Assembly (NCBI GenBank): GCA_046313435.1
Contig: JBKBYG010000003.1
Location: forward strand, 1-64,000
DNA from: JBKBYG01 sp046313435
GTDB lineage: Bacteria; Pseudomonadota; Alphaproteobacteria; Rickettsiales; Arcanibacteraceae
Direction of reading: 5' to 3'
Length of the DNA: 64,000 bases
Of the stretch, positions 1 to 8,369 are shown piece by piece. Numbering within the stretch: the stretch's first letter is position 1; every line of letters begins with the position of its first letter. Below the pieces are notes generated by a model. It was given only the letters and a program-made list of their open reading frames with translations. It had not been told where the DNA came from and did not search any database. A program made the position numbers and the translations under genes.

Positions 1-2
1 AA

Positions 3-524
3 GTACCTTATCAATATAGCTACGGTGCAAAAATTTTTACAAGCGATGTTTTAGAAAAAATAGACCGCATTGATGATTATAAAATATATTTAACAGGTCA
101 TTCCTTAGGCGCAGTAATTTCGGAGTTAACCGCGGTAGAATATGCAGCTAAATATGATTTTCATACAATAGTTTTTGAAAGTTTAGGAAGTTATGACATA
201 GTTGCAAAGAATTTTGCTGTAGATGATCATAATTTCGATAATATTGTGATTTATAATATTCCACAAAATATTCTAAACTCTACTAATGAACAACTGGTAA
301 AAACAATACCCATACAGGTCACTGCGTCAAATGGTTATTTTAGTAAAATCATTAATTTGTTGCCGGCAAATAATATAATTTCAATAGCAAAGAATCATTG
401 GTTTAATAATATATATAGTTTTTTAAAAGATGAATATGCTGGAGATAAATTTTATGAAGAGCTGGATTTCTGCCCTATTAATCCAGTAGAAAATTTGGGT
501 ATTACAACTAACATCTATATTTAG
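3..524 (+). CDS. Class 3 lipase-like protein, 5' end outside window
   Basis: The frame is open from the left edge, so the N-terminal part is missing and the first ATG at 246 is internal. Near residue 35 of the visible part is the nucleophile-elbow motif LTGHSLGA (GxSxG), the hallmark of alpha/beta-hydrolase lipases of the class 3 type, followed by a helix as expected after the elbow. Such enzymes hydrolyse ester bonds in glycerides or phospholipids; in intracellular bacteria they are often secreted. The catalytic Asp and His cannot be placed with certainty. A His lies in the segment AKNHW near the end. It stands alone here, ending about 120 bases before the convergent kdp operon. The fold assignment is fairly sure, the substrate unknown. 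Confidence 0.72.
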   Translation, partial: VPYQYSYGAKIFTSDVLEKIDRIDDYKIYLTGHSLGAVISELTAVEYAAKYDFHTIVFESLGSYDIVAKNFAVDDHNFDNIVIYNIPQNILNSTNEQLVKTIPIQVTASNGYFSKIINLLPANNIISIAKNHWFNNIYSFLKDEYAGDKFYEELDFCPINPVENLGITTNIYI

Positions 525-540
525 AATAATTTTAATTTAT

Positions 541-640
541 AGTGAACTAAGTTGAATGTAATACTAGGCACAAGAAGGCCGCTCTACGGAATAGCAGCTG
601 GGCGACAAGCAACGACATTAGTACTTTAACTTATATAACT
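541..640. repeat. GC-rich intergenic element with imperfect inverted ends
   Basis: This stretch between the lipase gene and kdpD has a core (about 570-618) that is roughly 60 percent G+C in surroundings near 30 percent. Its edges resemble each other in inverted orientation: AAGTTGAATGTA on the left, and the reverse complement of the right edge reads AAGTTAAAGTA. No reading frame of note was found in it. It could be a miniature transposon, a palindromic repeat of the Rickettsia type, or a structured RNA. It lies directly after the premature end of kdpD. Confidence 0.35.
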
Positions 641-648
641 ATATATGG

Positions 649-2397
649 TTATTTAGGATTTTGAATAGTTATAGCAGTTAAGTTGCATATGATTTGCAAA
701 AGCTTCTTACGTTGAAAGGTAAGTTCTTTGTTATCTTCAACGTATAAAGCCAATATGCCAAAATTATCTTTTTTGTTACATATAGGGATAGTAAACCATT
801 TGGAATCAGGAAATGTCGAGGTTGTAGCACCTGAGGGCTTATTATGTAACCATGACCACTCGGCAAGCTTATAATCAATGTTATCATGATTATTTTTTAC
901 ATAATTTATAAGCTTTCCATTTTCTACAAGCATTATACTAATATTATTATAACCCAATTTAGAAATATATTCTTCTAATGGCAAAATTATTTCTTTTATA
1001 TTATTAATATCCATTAGCTTTGCAATAAACTCATGTAGGTTATTTAAAAAATTCCTTGTTTGATTGATTAAACTTAAATTTGTCTTGCATTTTTTAATCA
1101 AACTAAATATTCCCCAAATTATTCCTAGGTATACTACTAAATATCTATTCCCATTTTCAAAACTAAATTCTTTATAATATAGCTTTTCTGCTGCAACATT
1201 TTGAGCAATACTATAGATACCATAAGAAAACAATATGAAGAAAAAAATTGCTTTTAAAAACTTTAGCAAATTTGAATTTTTTAGAGAATAGTTTATTTTT
1301 TTAGCGTTTATATTTTGCGTTTGTATAGGCACAATAGAGATTTCGAAAACTTCACTTTTAGTAATTAATTGATCTGCAATAGATGGTGTAACATCCCACC
1401 ATCTAAAATACTTTTTACCTACAATAATCCTAGTAATATTTTCCTTAGCTGCAGTAGCAATTATATCATCAATAACATTTTGACCTTTAATAATTACAGC
1501 TTTACCTCCTAAATCTTCTGTAAGTTGCATAGCTTTATTAATATTGTTCAGTATAGGAAATGTGTCTGTAACATCGATATGAAGAGTTAGCCAAGAGATT
1601 TTATTAAAATTTGCAGCCCTACAACATTCTCGTATAAGCTTAAATGCTTTATCACTATTATCAATGCATACCATTAATCTTTCTCTTGTAGGGTGAAAAT
1701 TTTTAGCTTGTTGACTATGTTTATGACTTAACATTTGTGCATTTACACTTTGCGCAGTATAACTTAGCGCTATTTCTCTCAGGGCAATAAGTTTTTCAAT
1801 TGAAAAAAAATTATCTAATGCTTGTTCAATTTTTTCCTTCTTGTAAATTTTCCCTTCTTTAAGCCTTTTACGTAATTCATTAGGAGGTAAATCAATTAGC
1901 TCTATTTCATCCGAATTTTTTATAATATAATCTGGTACTGTTTCATGAATATGTATTTGAAGTATTTCACTTACCAAATTATTCAAACTTTCTAAATGTT
2001 GGATATTTAAACAAGTATAAACATCTATTCCAGCAGCTAGAATCTCCTCAATATCCAAATATCTTTTAGTATGTTTACTGCCTTTAACATTTGAATGTGC
2101 TAATTCATCAATAATAACAATTTGAGGCTTTCTTTCAATTATCTTTTCAAGATCTAATTCCCAAAAAATCAATTCTTTATATAGGATTGATTTCAAATCA
2201 AGAATTTCAAAACCATTTAATAAGGCCTTAGTTTCATTTCTCTCATGGGTTTCAACCAAACCTATTATAACATCAATATTTTCTTCTTTTCTTGATTTTG
2301 CAGCTTTTAACATAGAATAAGTTTTACCAACACCAGGAGCAAATCCCAAAAAAATTTTTAATTTTCCTCGCTGAATTTGTATTGAATCATTGCTCAC
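649..2397 (-). CDS. kdpD: Truncated KdpD: sensor, USP and GAF parts without the histidine kinase core
   Basis: KdpD normally senses low potassium or osmotic stress and phosphorylates KdpE to switch on kdp transcription. The N-terminal KdpD domain (about residues 1-210) is intact, with a Walker A-like APGVGKT and the block DELAHSN. A universal-stress-like domain follows (about 245-365). There are only two clear membrane segments (about 377-399 and 419-436) where the family has four. A GAF-like region ends the protein at residue 582 with the family block SWLHNKPSGA. The usual length is near 890; the HisKA and ATPase domains are absent, and no kdpE is seen. It overlaps kdpC by 11 bases, so it is co-translated with the pump. 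Kinase-less KdpD forms are known in some bacteria; this one may be a residual regulator or decaying. Confidence 0.88.
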   Translation of the reverse strand: MSNDSIQIQRGKLKIFLGFAPGVGKTYSMLKAAKSRKEENIDVIIGLVETHERNETKALLNGFEILDLKSILYKELIFWELDLEKIIERKPQIVIIDELAHSNVKGSKHTKRYLDIEEILAAGIDVYTCLNIQHLESLNNLVSEILQIHIHETVPDYIIKNSDEIELIDLPPNELRKRLKEGKIYKKEKIEQALDNFFSIEKLIALREIALSYTAQSVNAQMLSHKHSQQAKNFHPTRERLMVCIDNSDKAFKLIRECCRAANFNKISWLTLHIDVTDTFPILNNINKAMQLTEDLGGKAVIIKGQNVIDDIIATAAKENITRIIVGKKYFRWWDVTPSIADQLITKSEVFEISIVPIQTQNINAKKINYSLKNSNLLKFLKAIFFFILFSYGIYSIAQNVAAEKLYYKEFSFENGNRYLVVYLGIIWGIFSLIKKCKTNLSLINQTRNFLNNLHEFIAKLMDINNIKEIILPLEEYISKLGYNNISIMLVENGKLINYVKNNHDNIDYKLAEWSWLHNKPSGATTSTFPDSKWFTIPICNKKDNFGILALYVEDNKELTFQRKKLLQIICNLTAITIQNPK

Positions 2398-2983
2398 TTT
2401 TGTTCTTGTCTTTAAAACTTATATAATTATCTAGATAGATATTTAAAACCAAAACATTAATTCTAGGATTACCTATAATCCCAAAAAATGTTACTTCTTT
2501 ATGATTGTTAATTATTTCTTGCAGTTTGGAATGTCTTATGCCTCTAATTTTAGCAATTCTATCGAGTTGATTATATGCATTATTTAATGATATATATGGA
2601 TCAAGACCACTTGCAGACGCAAAAACTTCATCTGAAGCAATATCTAAATATTTTCCATTTTTGATTAATTTATTATATTTAGTTTTAACTATTTCCTTAA
2701 ATTTTTTATTTGTCAAAGCAAATGAAGAAGAGGAACTATTATTTGCTTCATAGCCATTCCCTGCATAAGAAGGACGTGGATGGAAATATTTATCACTTTT
2801 AAAATTCTGTCCAATTAAATATGAACCTATTATACTATCTTTATTCTGGTATAAACTTCCATTAGCTTGGTAATTGAATAAGCTTTGTCCTATTAAGCTC
2901 ATTAATAGAGGATACATGACACCTGTTAGTGAAACTAAAATTATAAAAAGTTTTAAAGTAATATATTTATTCCTGAAACTCAT
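2387..2983 (-). CDS. kdpC: Potassium-transporting ATPase subunit C
   Basis: KdpC is the small single-span subunit that stabilises the KdpFABC complex and helps nucleotide binding by KdpB. The protein is 198 residues, close to the family norm of about 190. It has one N-terminal membrane segment (about residues 10-30) with the family motif TGVMYPLL, and a periplasmic part containing the typical FHPRPS, ASASGLDP and ISL blocks. Its start codon overlaps the kdpB stop as TAATG, showing translational coupling. Nothing suggests decay. Confidence 0.95.
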   Translation of the reverse strand: MSFRNKYITLKLFIILVSLTGVMYPLLMSLIGQSLFNYQANGSLYQNKDSIIGSYLIGQNFKSDKYFHPRPSYAGNGYEANNSSSSSFALTNKKFKEIVKTKYNKLIKNGKYLDIASDEVFASASGLDPYISLNNAYNQLDRIAKIRGIRHSKLQEIINNHKEVTFFGIIGNPRINVLVLNIYLDNYISFKDKNKSEQ

Positions 2984-5028
2984 TAAATTAATCCAATTGT
3001 TACTATTATACTATCAATAATTTTAATTCCTACAAAGGGCACAACTAAACCACTTACTCCATATATCACTAAGTTTTTTAAAAGGAGCTTTTTAGGTGAT
3101 TTAAAATTATATTTGAAATCGCGTAAAGCAAAAGGTATTAAAGCTGGTATTATTAGAGAATTAAAGATTATTGAAGATAAAATTGCGCTTTCTGCAGAAG
3201 CAAGGTTGAGTATATTAAGAGTGTTAAATTCAGGAAAATCCTTTATAAAAATTGCAGGCAGAATTGCAAAATATTTTGCAATATCATTAGCTAAGGAAAA
3301 TGTAGTTAATATTCCTCTTTTAATTAATATTTGTTTTCCTATCTTAATTATATCAAGTAACTTTGTGGGATCATTATCAAGATCAATTATATTACTTGCT
3401 TCTCTTGCTGCCTGAGTACCTGTGTTCATTGCAATTGCAACATCTGCTTGCGCTAGTGCCGGAGCATCATTGGAACCATCCCCGCACATTGCAACTAATC
3501 TTCCCTCTTCTTGCTCTTTCTTGATAAATTCTAATTTCTTTTCAGGAGTAGTTTCAGCTAAAAAATCATCTACACCTACCTCAAGCGCAATAGAAGATGC
3601 AGTAAAAAAATTGTCCCCAGTAACCATTATGGTTTTTACACCCAGACTCTTTAAAATATTTAAACGCTCTTTAATTTCTGATTTAATTATATCTTTTAGG
3701 TAAATAACACCTAATACTTGTTTATTTTTTGTAACAAGTAAAGGAGTCCCTCCTAATTTAGCTATTGACTCCACTTTAGTTCGAATTTCGATCAATTTTG
3801 TTTTGCGAACATTTCCTATATAATTTATTATTGCATCAGCTGCACCTTTCCGAATTTCAACATCGCCGTAATTTATTCCACTAATTCTTGTTTCGGCAGT
3901 AAAATTTATAAAATTATAATTCTGAGGCTTAATGATATCATTAACATTATATTTTTCTTTAAATAATTTTACTATTGATCTTCCTTCTGGTGTTTCATCT
4001 TCTATTGAAGATAAATAAATTGCTTCTATAAAGTCTTTTTCGTCTATATTTAAAAATTTATAAAATTCATAACCTATGCGATTACCAATAGTAATAGTCC
4101 CTGTTTTATCAAGTAAAAGTGTATTTATATCCCCTGCTGCTTCTATAGCCCTAGCTGATTTTACAATAACATTTATTTTTAAAAGCTTAGCTGCTCCAGC
4201 TATTCCAATAGCTGACATTAAGCTGCTAATTGTAGTAGGAATAAGTGCAACTATTAAAGCCAAAAGATATATTATAGGAATTTTAATTCCTAACTTTGAA
4301 GCAAATATTGCTACGCTAAATGTCACAATAATAAATACTATGGTTAAACTTATCAAAATAATAGATAGAGAAATCTCATTTGGGGTTTTTTGCCTCTTTG
4401 AACCATCAATTAAACTAATCATTTGATCTAAAAATGATTCACCTTCTTTAACTGTAACTTTGACTATTATCCAATCTGTTAATACTTCTGTTCCAGCAGT
4501 TACAGCAGATCTATCTCCCCCTGCTTCTCTAAGTACTGCAGCTGATTCCCCCGTAATTGCTGATTCGTTTATCATTGCTATACCTTCAACAATTTCACCA
4601 TCTCTAGCTATCAATTCTCCCGCTTCAATGAGTATATAATCACCCATCTTTAGTTCCGAGGAATGTATTTTTTTGAAACTTGAACTTTTCTCAGGGACTT
4701 CAAGCTTTTTTGCAAAAGTTTCTGTTTTAATTTTACTAAAAAAATCACTTTTAGCTTTTGCACTTTTTTCAGCAATACTTTCTGCAATTACGGAAATTAA
4801 AATTGTAATCCACAACCATATAGCTAATTGAAGGCTTAGTTTATAGTCATTGCCATTGATGTATTCATTGATGAAATAATAGCTGATATAAAATGCTATA
4901 AGTTCAACAATCAACATAATAGGATTTCTTACTAATTTTACAGGCGATAATTTTTTAAATAAATCTAAGTTTAATTTGATAAATGAGTTTATAAAATTCC
5001 GTTCTCTCACTATGGTGCTACCTTCCAT
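2983..5028 (-). CDS. kdpB: Potassium-transporting P-type ATPase subunit B
   Basis: KdpB hydrolyses ATP to drive high-affinity potassium uptake through KdpA. The 681-residue protein matches the usual length (about 682). Visible motifs are TGES in the actuator domain, DKTGTIT with the phosphorylated aspartate, MVTGDN, and GDGSNDAPAL in the phosphorylation-domain hinge. Several hydrophobic helices sit at both ends. The gene overlaps kdpA and kdpC by one base each (TAATG at both joints), a tight operon in the order kdpA-kdpB-kdpC-kdpD. All catalytic motifs are intact, so the pump is probably functional. Confidence 0.97.
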   Translation of the reverse strand: MEGSTIVRERNFINSFIKLNLDLFKKLSPVKLVRNPIMLIVELIAFYISYYFINEYINGNDYKLSLQLAIWLWITILISVIAESIAEKSAKAKSDFFSKIKTETFAKKLEVPEKSSSFKKIHSSELKMGDYILIEAGELIARDGEIVEGIAMINESAITGESAAVLREAGGDRSAVTAGTEVLTDWIIVKVTVKEGESFLDQMISLIDGSKRQKTPNEISLSIILISLTIVFIIVTFSVAIFASKLGIKIPIIYLLALIVALIPTTISSLMSAIGIAGAAKLLKINVIVKSARAIEAAGDINTLLLDKTGTITIGNRIGYEFYKFLNIDEKDFIEAIYLSSIEDETPEGRSIVKLFKEKYNVNDIIKPQNYNFINFTAETRISGINYGDVEIRKGAADAIINYIGNVRKTKLIEIRTKVESIAKLGGTPLLVTKNKQVLGVIYLKDIIKSEIKERLNILKSLGVKTIMVTGDNFFTASSIALEVGVDDFLAETTPEKKLEFIKKEQEEGRLVAMCGDGSNDAPALAQADVAIAMNTGTQAAREASNIIDLDNDPTKLLDIIKIGKQILIKRGILTTFSLANDIAKYFAILPAIFIKDFPEFNTLNILNLASAESAILSSIIFNSLIIPALIPFALRDFKYNFKSPKKLLLKNLVIYGVSGLVVPFVGIKIIDSIIVTIGLI

Positions 5029-6698
5029 TAGAAAAGATTATTACTATTTAAGATTAAATGCTCTAATATTGGTCCTACACAGAGTATTGGAAAAAAAGTC
5101 AGACCTCCTATTAGTGCAATTGTTAAACTTATTATTACTCCAAACTGTATTCCATGCTCAGGTACATTACAAATCGATGATTGAACTCTCCTTTTTTTTA
5201 ACATTATCCCGCTTAGCATTAATATTAATATTATTGGTATAAACCGTCCTGCAAGCATACATAATCCCAGTATAATATTAAAATACTCAATATTTGTTTC
5301 TAATCCTTTCATCGAAGAACCATTATTTGAAAGGGTTGAAACGAATGTATAAATAATTTGGGTTAAATAATGAGGGCCTTTATTAATTGAAAGATTGTCA
5401 GAAACAACTAAAATAGTAATACTACTTAAAACTAAGCTTAATACAGGCAAAACTAATAATATAATCATTGAAAAACTAATTTCTTTAGTTCCTAATTTTT
5501 TTCCCAAAAATTCTGGTGTCTTTCCAATCATTAATCCGCTTAGAAAAAGCGCAATTACCATATATATAATTATGTTACATATGCCTGTACCTACACTCCC
5601 AAAAATTACTCCCCCTAACATTAAATTTATAAAAGCCATCATAATTGCTAAAGGAGTATAACTATCTAAATCTGAATTAAGTGCGCCCGAAGAAGTAGCT
5701 GTATTTACAGAAGTCCATAATACAGATTCAATAAGTTTGTTTTTAAGTTCTTTTCCTTCAAAATTAATTAAATTAGCCTTTATATCATTCCATGGAACCA
5801 TCTGCTTTTCAAAATTATACATTATAAATGTTGAAATCAGTAAAATTACACTGAAAGTTATATATAAAGTCCAACCATGCTTACTATTATTGATTAATTT
5901 TGCATACGCAAATATAAAAGAACTTGGCAAAAGTAAAACAAGAAAGATTTCTATCATATTTGTAAATGGTGTTGGATTTTGATAAGGATGGCTAAAACCA
6001 CTATTAAAAAATCCTCCTCCATTATTACCTATTAAGGAAATTGCAGTCTGTGATGCAATAGGTCCTTGAGGAAATATTTGTTGAACGTCTTCAATAGTAT
6101 TTACGATAATATCATTTGAAAAATTTTGAGGCACACCTTGTGAGATTAATATCATTCCTGAAATTATGGACAAAGGTATTAAAATATATATTATTGCGCT
6201 GAACATATCTTGATAAAAATTACCAATATAATTGCTATTTTCTCTAGTTATCCCCCTTATTAAGGCAATTGCTAAACTGATACTTGTCGCAGGCGCTAGA
6301 AAATTTTGGACTCCTAAACCAACTATTTGCGTGAAATTGCTTAAATTATGCTCAGGATTTAATGATTGCCAATTTGTATTAGTAACGTAACTTGCAGAAA
6401 TATTGAATGCTTGATCAATGCTTAAATTTGGTAAATTGTGAAAATTCAATGGTAATGAGTTTTGAAATATTAATATTAAAAATAAAAAACAAAATCCTAA
6501 AATATTGAAAAAAATTAGTGATTTAGTATAATTAACCCAAGTCTGTTCCTTAAAATCATCATTTAAACACCATTTTATTATTTTATTTTCTTTGGGTTGC
6601 AAGGGGTTTGGGTTTTCAGAATATATATAACTTATATATTTTCCTATATAAGGAGAAGTTATAGTTATCAGAATGAAAAATATTAAAATTGCTAGCAT
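5028..6698 (-). CDS. kdpA: Potassium-transporting ATPase subunit A (channel)
   Basis: KdpA is the potassium-selective membrane subunit, related to the Trk/Ktr/HKT superfamily. The protein is 556 residues, the family length, with about ten hydrophobic spans. Filter-like segments typical of KdpA are visible: GNNGGGFFN, TATSSGALN and NNGSSMKG. It is the first recognisable gene of the operon; no kdpF-like small ORF was identified in front of it. The roughly 180 bases upstream to the XRE gene are AT-rich and presumably hold the operon promoter, but no convincing -35/-10 pair was found. Kdp pumps are uncommon in Rickettsiales-type genomes. Confidence 0.96.
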   Translation of the reverse strand: MLAILIFFILITITSPYIGKYISYIYSENPNPLQPKENKIIKWCLNDDFKEQTWVNYTKSLIFFNILGFCFLFLILIFQNSLPLNFHNLPNLSIDQAFNISASYVTNTNWQSLNPEHNLSNFTQIVGLGVQNFLAPATSISLAIALIRGITRENSNYIGNFYQDMFSAIIYILIPLSIISGMILISQGVPQNFSNDIIVNTIEDVQQIFPQGPIASQTAISLIGNNGGGFFNSGFSHPYQNPTPFTNMIEIFLVLLLPSSFIFAYAKLINNSKHGWTLYITFSVILLISTFIMYNFEKQMVPWNDIKANLINFEGKELKNKLIESVLWTSVNTATSSGALNSDLDSYTPLAIMMAFINLMLGGVIFGSVGTGICNIIIYMVIALFLSGLMIGKTPEFLGKKLGTKEISFSMIILLVLPVLSLVLSSITILVVSDNLSINKGPHYLTQIIYTFVSTLSNNGSSMKGLETNIEYFNIILGLCMLAGRFIPIILILMLSGIMLKKRRVQSSICNVPEHGIQFGVIISLTIALIGGLTFFPILCVGPILEHLILNSNNLF

Positions 6699-6877
6699 TT
6701 ATTTATATTAATTTTTAATTTAAGCTTAAATATCAATGCATTACACCTAGATAAATATTCTAAGTTTCAATCCATTTAGATTTTGAATATAAGAAATACA
6801 ATTTAAAACATATTCTGTTTGTAACTGTAAATTATTGATTTTGTGTTAAAGATTAGAAGAAAGAAGAAATTTAGATA

Positions 6878-7315
6878 TTATTTTTTATTTAATTTAAGTA
6901 TTTTTACTAATGGCTCAGAATCTATAATGTTTCCGCTTGTTTTATTTAGTAATATTAATTGGTAACAAGCCAAATACACCCTTGCTTTTACTTCTGATAA
7001 AACATTGATTTTGTATTTTTGAATTAAATAATCTACTTTTATAACTGCTTCGGTAAATAGTTCAATTTGAATATCTTCATTTGAAAAAAGTTTTAGATTT
7101 GTAAGATCATTTTTTGAGGTTAGATCTTCAACACTACATTTCAATATTTTTGCTAATCTGTTTAATGTTGCATATGTTGGACTTGCCACTCTAGACTTTA
7201 GTATATCCCGTACTGCTGTTTCATTTAATCCTGCTGCTAAAGAAAGGCTTTTCATGTTATAGCCTTTTTCTTGCATAAGTCTTTTCAAGTTTTCCTGTAA
7301 AATTTCTTTATCCAT
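6878..7315 (-). CDS. XRE-family helix-turn-helix regulator
   Basis: This 145-residue protein begins with a Cro/CI-type helix-turn-helix (about residues 7-65): LKRLMQEKGYNMKSLSLAAG, then NETAVRDIL and SPTYATLNRLAKILKCS. The C-terminal half is helical and not recognised. A good ribosome site (AGGAAA) precedes the ATG. It is divergent from the small gene at 7420, and a perfect 14-base palindrome (7351-7364) lies between them, the expected layout for a repressor controlling itself and a neighbour. It may be a phage-derived regulator. Whether it touches kdp, which lies downstream on the same strand about 180 bases away, cannot be told. Confidence 0.85.
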   Translation of the reverse strand: MDKEILQENLKRLMQEKGYNMKSLSLAAGLNETAVRDILKSRVASPTYATLNRLAKILKCSVEDLTSKNDLTNLKLFSNEDIQIELFTEAVIKVDYLIQKYKINVLSEVKARVYLACYQLILLNKTSGNIIDSEPLVKILKLNKK

Positions 7316-7350
7316 TTTCCTATTATGCCAAAAATAAATTATTTTGCACT

Positions 7351-7364
7351 TGGGAAATTTCCCA
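7351..7364. promoter_or_regulatory. Palindromic operator-like site
   Basis: TGGGAAATTTCCCA is a perfect 14-base palindrome in the divergent XRE/7420 region. It directly abuts the TTGACA hexamer at 7365. The half-site TGGGAAA occurs again at 7421-7427 inside the start of the small gene. The position fits an operator for the neighbouring XRE protein; binding is inferred. Confidence 0.5.
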
Positions 7365-7393
7365 TTGACAATTATTAAATAAGTAAGTATTTT
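7365..7393 (+). promoter_or_regulatory. Sigma-70-type promoter for the 7420 gene
   Basis: TTGACA at 7365-7370 and TATTTT at 7388-7393 are 17 bases apart, and the start codon follows about 27 bases later. The -35 box is consensus and the -10 box a weaker match. The -35 box touches the palindrome at 7351-7364, so a bound repressor would block polymerase. Confidence 0.5.
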
Positions 7394-7419
7394 ACGTATT
7401 ATTAATTAATAATTTAATA

Positions 7420-7713
7420 ATGGGAAACAGAATGTATTTTGATAATGAAAGTATTTATGACGAATCAATCCCTCTTGAAAAAGGTGAAATCAGTTTATGG
7501 AGAGCTGTAATTAACCAAGCCTTTTGTGATTTAAGAATTAATTCTGATGCTAAAGCAGAATATAAGGTACTTAGGAGAAAGGCTGCAATATGGCTAACAT
7601 CTAATAGTAAAGATTTTCAAATAGTATGTGATTATGCAAATCTTGACCCTAAATACGTAAAAGATAAAGCAATGGCGGTAATAGAAAAAATTTCGAAAAC
7701 TTTAAAAAAGTAA
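7420..7713 (+). CDS. Small phage-type protein of unknown function
   Basis: The 97-residue soluble protein contains a pattern recalled from small proteins in alphaproteobacterial prophages: an LWRAVINQAFCDL block, an AAIWL block, and a VCDYANLDPKYV block. That family is uncharacterised. It stands alone between the XRE gene and the split ankyrin gene, with no other phage gene in sight, so it may be a domesticated or leftover phage gene. The divergent XRE regulator and the shared control region suggest the two form a small unit. A second possible start, five codons in, is equally placed. Confidence 0.65.
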   Translation: MGNRMYFDNESIYDESIPLEKGEISLWRAVINQAFCDLRINSDAKAEYKVLRRKAAIWLTSNSKDFQIVCDYANLDPKYVKDKAMAVIEKISKTLKK

Positions 7714-7721
7714 ATTAATTA

Positions 7722-7740
7722 ATATTTGTTAAACAAATAT
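7722..7740. promoter_or_regulatory. Perfect 19-base dyad upstream of the split ankyrin gene
   Basis: ATATTTGTT-A-AACAAATAT is a perfect inverted repeat about 70 bases before the ankyrin start. The half-site TTAATATTTG also forms a dyad at 12053-12082, upstream of another unknown gene. There is no T-run after it, so a protein-binding site is more likely than a terminator. Confidence 0.35.
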
Positions 7741-7808
7741 ATTGACCAAAATTAATAAAAAAGTTAATATAGTTTTTATAAGATATCATTTAATAATTAA
7801 GCTCATTT

Positions 7809-8369
7809 ATGAAAAACTATTTTAAAAGCGTAGGGAAAGATGTAGTGTCTTTTTTAAATCAGCATTTACTTCAGGCTGTTGAAGAAAATAAATACTATTC
7901 TGCTAAAGTTGCGTTAATGTTAGGCGCAGACCCTAATACAAAATTAATACATAGCCCCGATGACATTAGTCATCCATTTCATATGCCTGTTATAACCATA
8001 GCAACTTCGAATATAAATGATAATATAATTAATTTATTGCTATCTTATAGAGCAGATATAGATGCTCCTGATATAAAAGGGGATACTGCCTTGCATGTTG
8101 CAGCCCACACTCTTCTGGCTACGTATGGCGTTTCTATACGTGGTATAACTGTTACTGATGAAACTAATAGTATATTGAAAATCTTATTAGATAATGGCGC
8201 TAATCCTAATATAGAAAATAAGGAAAATAAAAAGCCTTTACATTACATTAATGGAAAGCTTGCTGAAACCTATAAAAAAGAAGATGATGTAAGCCCTAAT
8301 GGACCAACAAAGTCTACCCGAGCTAAAAATGCTGCACCGCCTTCTTTTAAAATATGGTGCTGTTATTGA
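7809..8369 (+). CDS. Ankyrin repeat protein, N-terminal part of a frameshifted gene
   Basis: This 186-residue frame carries ankyrin repeats: ALMLGADPNT, a unit ending LLLSYRADIDAPDIKGDTALHVAAH, and LKILLDNGANPNIENKENKKPLHYI. The last 20 or so residues (rich in Pro, Lys and Ser) no longer look like ankyrin. In the +1 frame the sequence LLLKYGAVID, a typical repeat end, picks up at about 8338 and runs into the C-terminal module of the next entry. The downstream frame has a TAA at 8290-8292, so the shift lies between about 8293 and 8366. The original product was probably one protein of about 420 residues. A natural mutation, a sequencing error or programmed +1 shifting are all possible; mutation or error seems likelier. 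Confidence 0.8.
   Translation: MKNYFKSVGKDVVSFLNQHLLQAVEENKYYSAKVALMLGADPNTKLIHSPDDISHPFHMPVITIATSNINDNIINLLLSYRADIDAPDIKGDTALHVAAHTLLATYGVSIRGITVTDETNSILKILLDNGANPNIENKENKKPLHYINGKLAETYKKEDDVSPNGPTKSTRAKNAAPPSFKIWCCY

Noticed and set aside
3113..4426. Several open frames on the plus strand opposite kdpB
   Set aside because: They are antisense to an intact kdpB with all catalytic motifs, and their translations have no recognisable features.
6699..6877. Possible kdpF upstream of kdpA
   Set aside because: No small hydrophobic frame with a plausible ribosome site was found in this stretch.
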